Origin: Cupriavidus sp.
GTDB taxonomy: Bacteria; Pseudomonadota; Gammaproteobacteria; Burkholderiales; Burkholderiaceae
NCBI GenBank assembly: GCA_031181345.1
Contig: JAPSLC010000007.1
Span: 62,001 to 126,000, forward strand
DNA length: 64,000 nt
Reading direction: 5' to 3'
The notes below the pieces were generated by a model, which saw nothing but the letters and a program-made list of their open reading frames with translations, had not been told where the DNA came from and did not search any database. Below are positions 62,154 through 64,000 of this stretch, piece after piece; within the stretch, counting starts at the first letter, position 1, and each line of letters begins with the position of its first letter. A program made the translations under genes and the position numbers.

Positions 62154-63809
62154 TCAGTCGTCGTGCGCCAGCCGATGCACCGGCTCGGGCAGCGCATCGA
62201 GCAGCGGCTTGCCGAAATACTGCCGATCGCTGACGGCCAATTGCCGCAGCCCTTCGCGCAGCGCCCGCAGCGCACGCGCCGCCGGTGCAAGCTGTCCGGC
62301 ATGGGCCGAATACCACGCCTGCTCGAACCACAGGCTGCTCTGCTGCAGCAACGGATACTTGCGCTCGCCGCGCTGCGATTCCGCCAGGCGCCAGCCGGCG
62401 ACCTCGTGCCAGGTGTCGGGCCACGCCGGGCCGGTGAAGGCCTTGGCGAACGGGCCCGCCAGGTGGCGCAGTGCCGCCACGCCGATCGGCGCGGTGGCCT
62501 GGAATTCGGCCAGCGTCGGACGCGGTGCGGTATGACAGGCGCCGCGGGCAATGCGCATCAGATAGATCGCGTTCCAGGCCGACGGATGGCGATTGCCGGC
62601 GCCGCGGCCCAGCCATTCCGACAGGCCGATCCACTGGATCGCGCGCTCGGCCTCGCGCTCGGACGAGACGCTGGGCAAGGCGCCGGACCAGGCGATGCCG
62701 GCCTCACCGAACAGCCATAGCGCCATGCCGATATTCGCCGCGACATGCTGCGCGGCATCGGAGACGTTCGATTCGAAGGCCGCCGCCAGCGCCTGTTCGA
62801 AATGCGCGACCGCCTGCTCGGCGAGCGTGCCGGCCGCTGTCGCGTCGTTGGTGGCCGCCGCCGACAGCGCATGCGAGCGCTGGATCAGCGCGGCGAGGTT
62901 GTGCCACTCGAAGCGAACGTGCGGGTGTACCTGCACCAGCGTCGCGCCGGGCGCGTTCTGCGCGAGCGCCTGCAACAAGGCCAGCGCTCCGCGCAGATCG
63001 CGCTCGTCGTAGGCGCACCAGGCCGCGACGATGCCTTCCATCGCATCGAGATAGTCGTTCCCGGCGATGGCATGCCCGCGCCGGCGTCGCTTCAGCGCCC
63101 GCAGCATTTTGCGGGTCTGCGCTCGATCGCCAAGGCGGCGCCACAGCAGGGCTTCGTTCAGCGCGACGAAGGCGTGCTCGAACTCGCTGGCCGCGAGTCG
63201 CCGCGCGGCACGGAATGCGGTCAACGCGGCGGGGACGTCATGGCCGCCGTTACGGCCTATGCCGGCGGCAGCCGCTTCGTCGCGCGCCAACGGCGTCAAC
63301 AGCCGTCCCTCGCGCAACGCCTGCTTGCCGTCGACGAAATGCCGCCAGAACGACAGGTCGGTCTGCGTCACCATCCGCTGGGGTGTCGCCGCCTTGCCTG
63401 ATCCGCGCCGGTCGCGGTCCAGGCCGAGAAACGCGGCAATCTCGTCGGCGCTGGCCGCAGCGCCGCTCACCTGGCAGACGATGCGCTGGCGTTCGTGCGC
63501 GGCCAGCCAGAACGGCCCCTGGCTGCGCCCCTCCAGATTGAGAAAGCGCGGATCGCGGCTCGCGTCCTCGCCCCATCCGACCTGCAGCTGCCAGCGTCCG
63601 AAGTCCTGGAAGGCGCGGCCAATTGCCATCCGCAGCGTGCGCGCATTGCTCATGCGCTCGCGCAGATCGTCCGCATAGACCAGCGGCCGTTGCGGAGATT
63701 CCAGCGTGGCGTGGTGCAGCCGCACCAGCAGCCAGACCGACTGGTAGGCGGCGCGCGTGCCGTTGACCGATTGCGGGGCGGACAGTTCGACGACGACGGG
63801 AGCGGGCAT
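62154..63809 (-). CDS. Large helical protein of unknown function
   Basis: The 551-residue protein starts at MPAPVVVELSAPQSVNG; a longer frame to 63980 looks spurious. It is rich in alanine, arginine and leucine with repeated helix-turn-helix units (for example FVALNEALLWRRLGDRAQTRKMLRALKRRRRG and LRGALALLQALAQNAPGATLVQVHPHVRFEWHNLAAL), resembling TPR-like arrays. The N-terminal 100 residues contain a compact domain that I cannot identify. No signal peptide. It is convergent with the RND operon, with a terminator between. Confidence 0.65.
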   Translation of the reverse strand: MPAPVVVELSAPQSVNGTRAAYQSVWLLVRLHHATLESPQRPLVYADDLRERMSNARTLRMAIGRAFQDFGRWQLQVGWGEDASRDPRFLNLEGRSQGPFWLAAHERQRIVCQVSGAAASADEIAAFLGLDRDRRGSGKAATPQRMVTQTDLSFWRHFVDGKQALREGRLLTPLARDEAAAAGIGRNGGHDVPAALTAFRAARRLAASEFEHAFVALNEALLWRRLGDRAQTRKMLRALKRRRRGHAIAGNDYLDAMEGIVAAWCAYDERDLRGALALLQALAQNAPGATLVQVHPHVRFEWHNLAALIQRSHALSAAATNDATAAGTLAEQAVAHFEQALAAAFESNVSDAAQHVAANIGMALWLFGEAGIAWSGALPSVSSEREAERAIQWIGLSEWLGRGAGNRHPSAWNAIYLMRIARGACHTAPRPTLAEFQATAPIGVAALRHLAGPFAKAFTGPAWPDTWHEVAGWRLAESQRGERKYPLLQQSSLWFEQAWYSAHAGQLAPAARALRALREGLRQLAVSDRQYFGKPLLDALPEPVHRLAHDD

Positions 63810-64000
63810 GGAGCGGGGGAACGATAGAGGCGAAGAGGGGCGAAGGGCGGGGCGTGGATGTGACAGACGTGACACCCGTGCCGGATTGTCGCATGAACCG
63901 GATTGGACCGGAACCCGGCGGTCGCTACGATGCGCACTGTCCAGTCGGCGATGCGCCGCGCCAACCGGACGGGCGCGCACACCTGCCGCTGCCAGCGGCG
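63810..64000. other. Right-edge stretch without a gene
   Basis: Nothing convincing is seen on either strand. It probably holds the promoter of the leftward 551-residue protein gene. Confidence 0.4.

Overview
The window looks like chromosome or megaplasmid DNA of a high-GC betaproteobacterium of the Burkholderiaceae, most like Cupriavidus or a close relative. The basis is a complete aerobic box (benzoyl-CoA epoxide) pathway, Bug/TctC-type periplasmic binding proteins, many LysR regulators, an HME-type RND metal efflux operon, and GC near 70 percent in core genes. The genus call is inference; no rRNA or tRNA is present to anchor it.

Layout. 1-10.6 kb is a mosaic of small unrelated genes. Parts of it (about 2.3-4.1 kb and 8.4-10.1 kb) sample at only about 53 percent GC and carry two nuclease-like genes, a membrane protein and a DUF3800-like protein. 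A streptothricin-acetyltransferase-like gene, a ParD-like/methionine aminopeptidase pair and a YggL protein lie between. 10.2-18.7 kb has two LysR genes, a PLP enzyme, a frameshifted Bug receptor, a nitronate monooxygenase, a glyoxalase-fold protein and a broken one. 18.9-30 kb is the box cluster: leftward DUF4863, boxD, benzoate-CoA ligase, alpha/beta hydrolase and MFS transporter; rightward boxC, boxB and boxA. Four TGCA-N6-TGCA-like sites lie on the two divergent promoters. 30-36.2 kb is a second CoA-dependent catabolic operon (CoA-transferase, Bug receptor, acyl-CoA dehydrogenase, acyl-CoA ligase) with a divergent LysR gene. 36.3-42 kb holds LysE, a Fur-boxed TonB siderophore receptor, a DUF2062 protein, an HpaI-type aldolase and a small conserved-looking protein.

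The most interesting stretch is 42.0-55.7 kb. It holds a heme-oxygenase-like diiron oxidase (HDO, TenA/CADD-like) with all six diiron ligands, followed by an aldehyde dehydrogenase, a DUF336 protein, a 2Fe-2S flavoreductase and an FCD-type GntR regulator, then an amidase and an MFS carrier. Upstream and divergent are a large permease, two 2Fe-2S ferredoxins and an orphan 97-residue protein; a TauE/SafE permease and an ornithine-cyclodeaminase-like enzyme lie between. Three promoters in this stretch share an identical 11-mer (ATATAGTATAC) over their -10 boxes, which ties the units into one putative regulon. I infer an uncharacterised oxidative pathway for a nitrogen-containing (probably amide or amine) substrate.

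55.8-62.1 kb is a CzcCBA/CusCBA-like efflux operon. The window ends with a large protein of unknown function read leftward.
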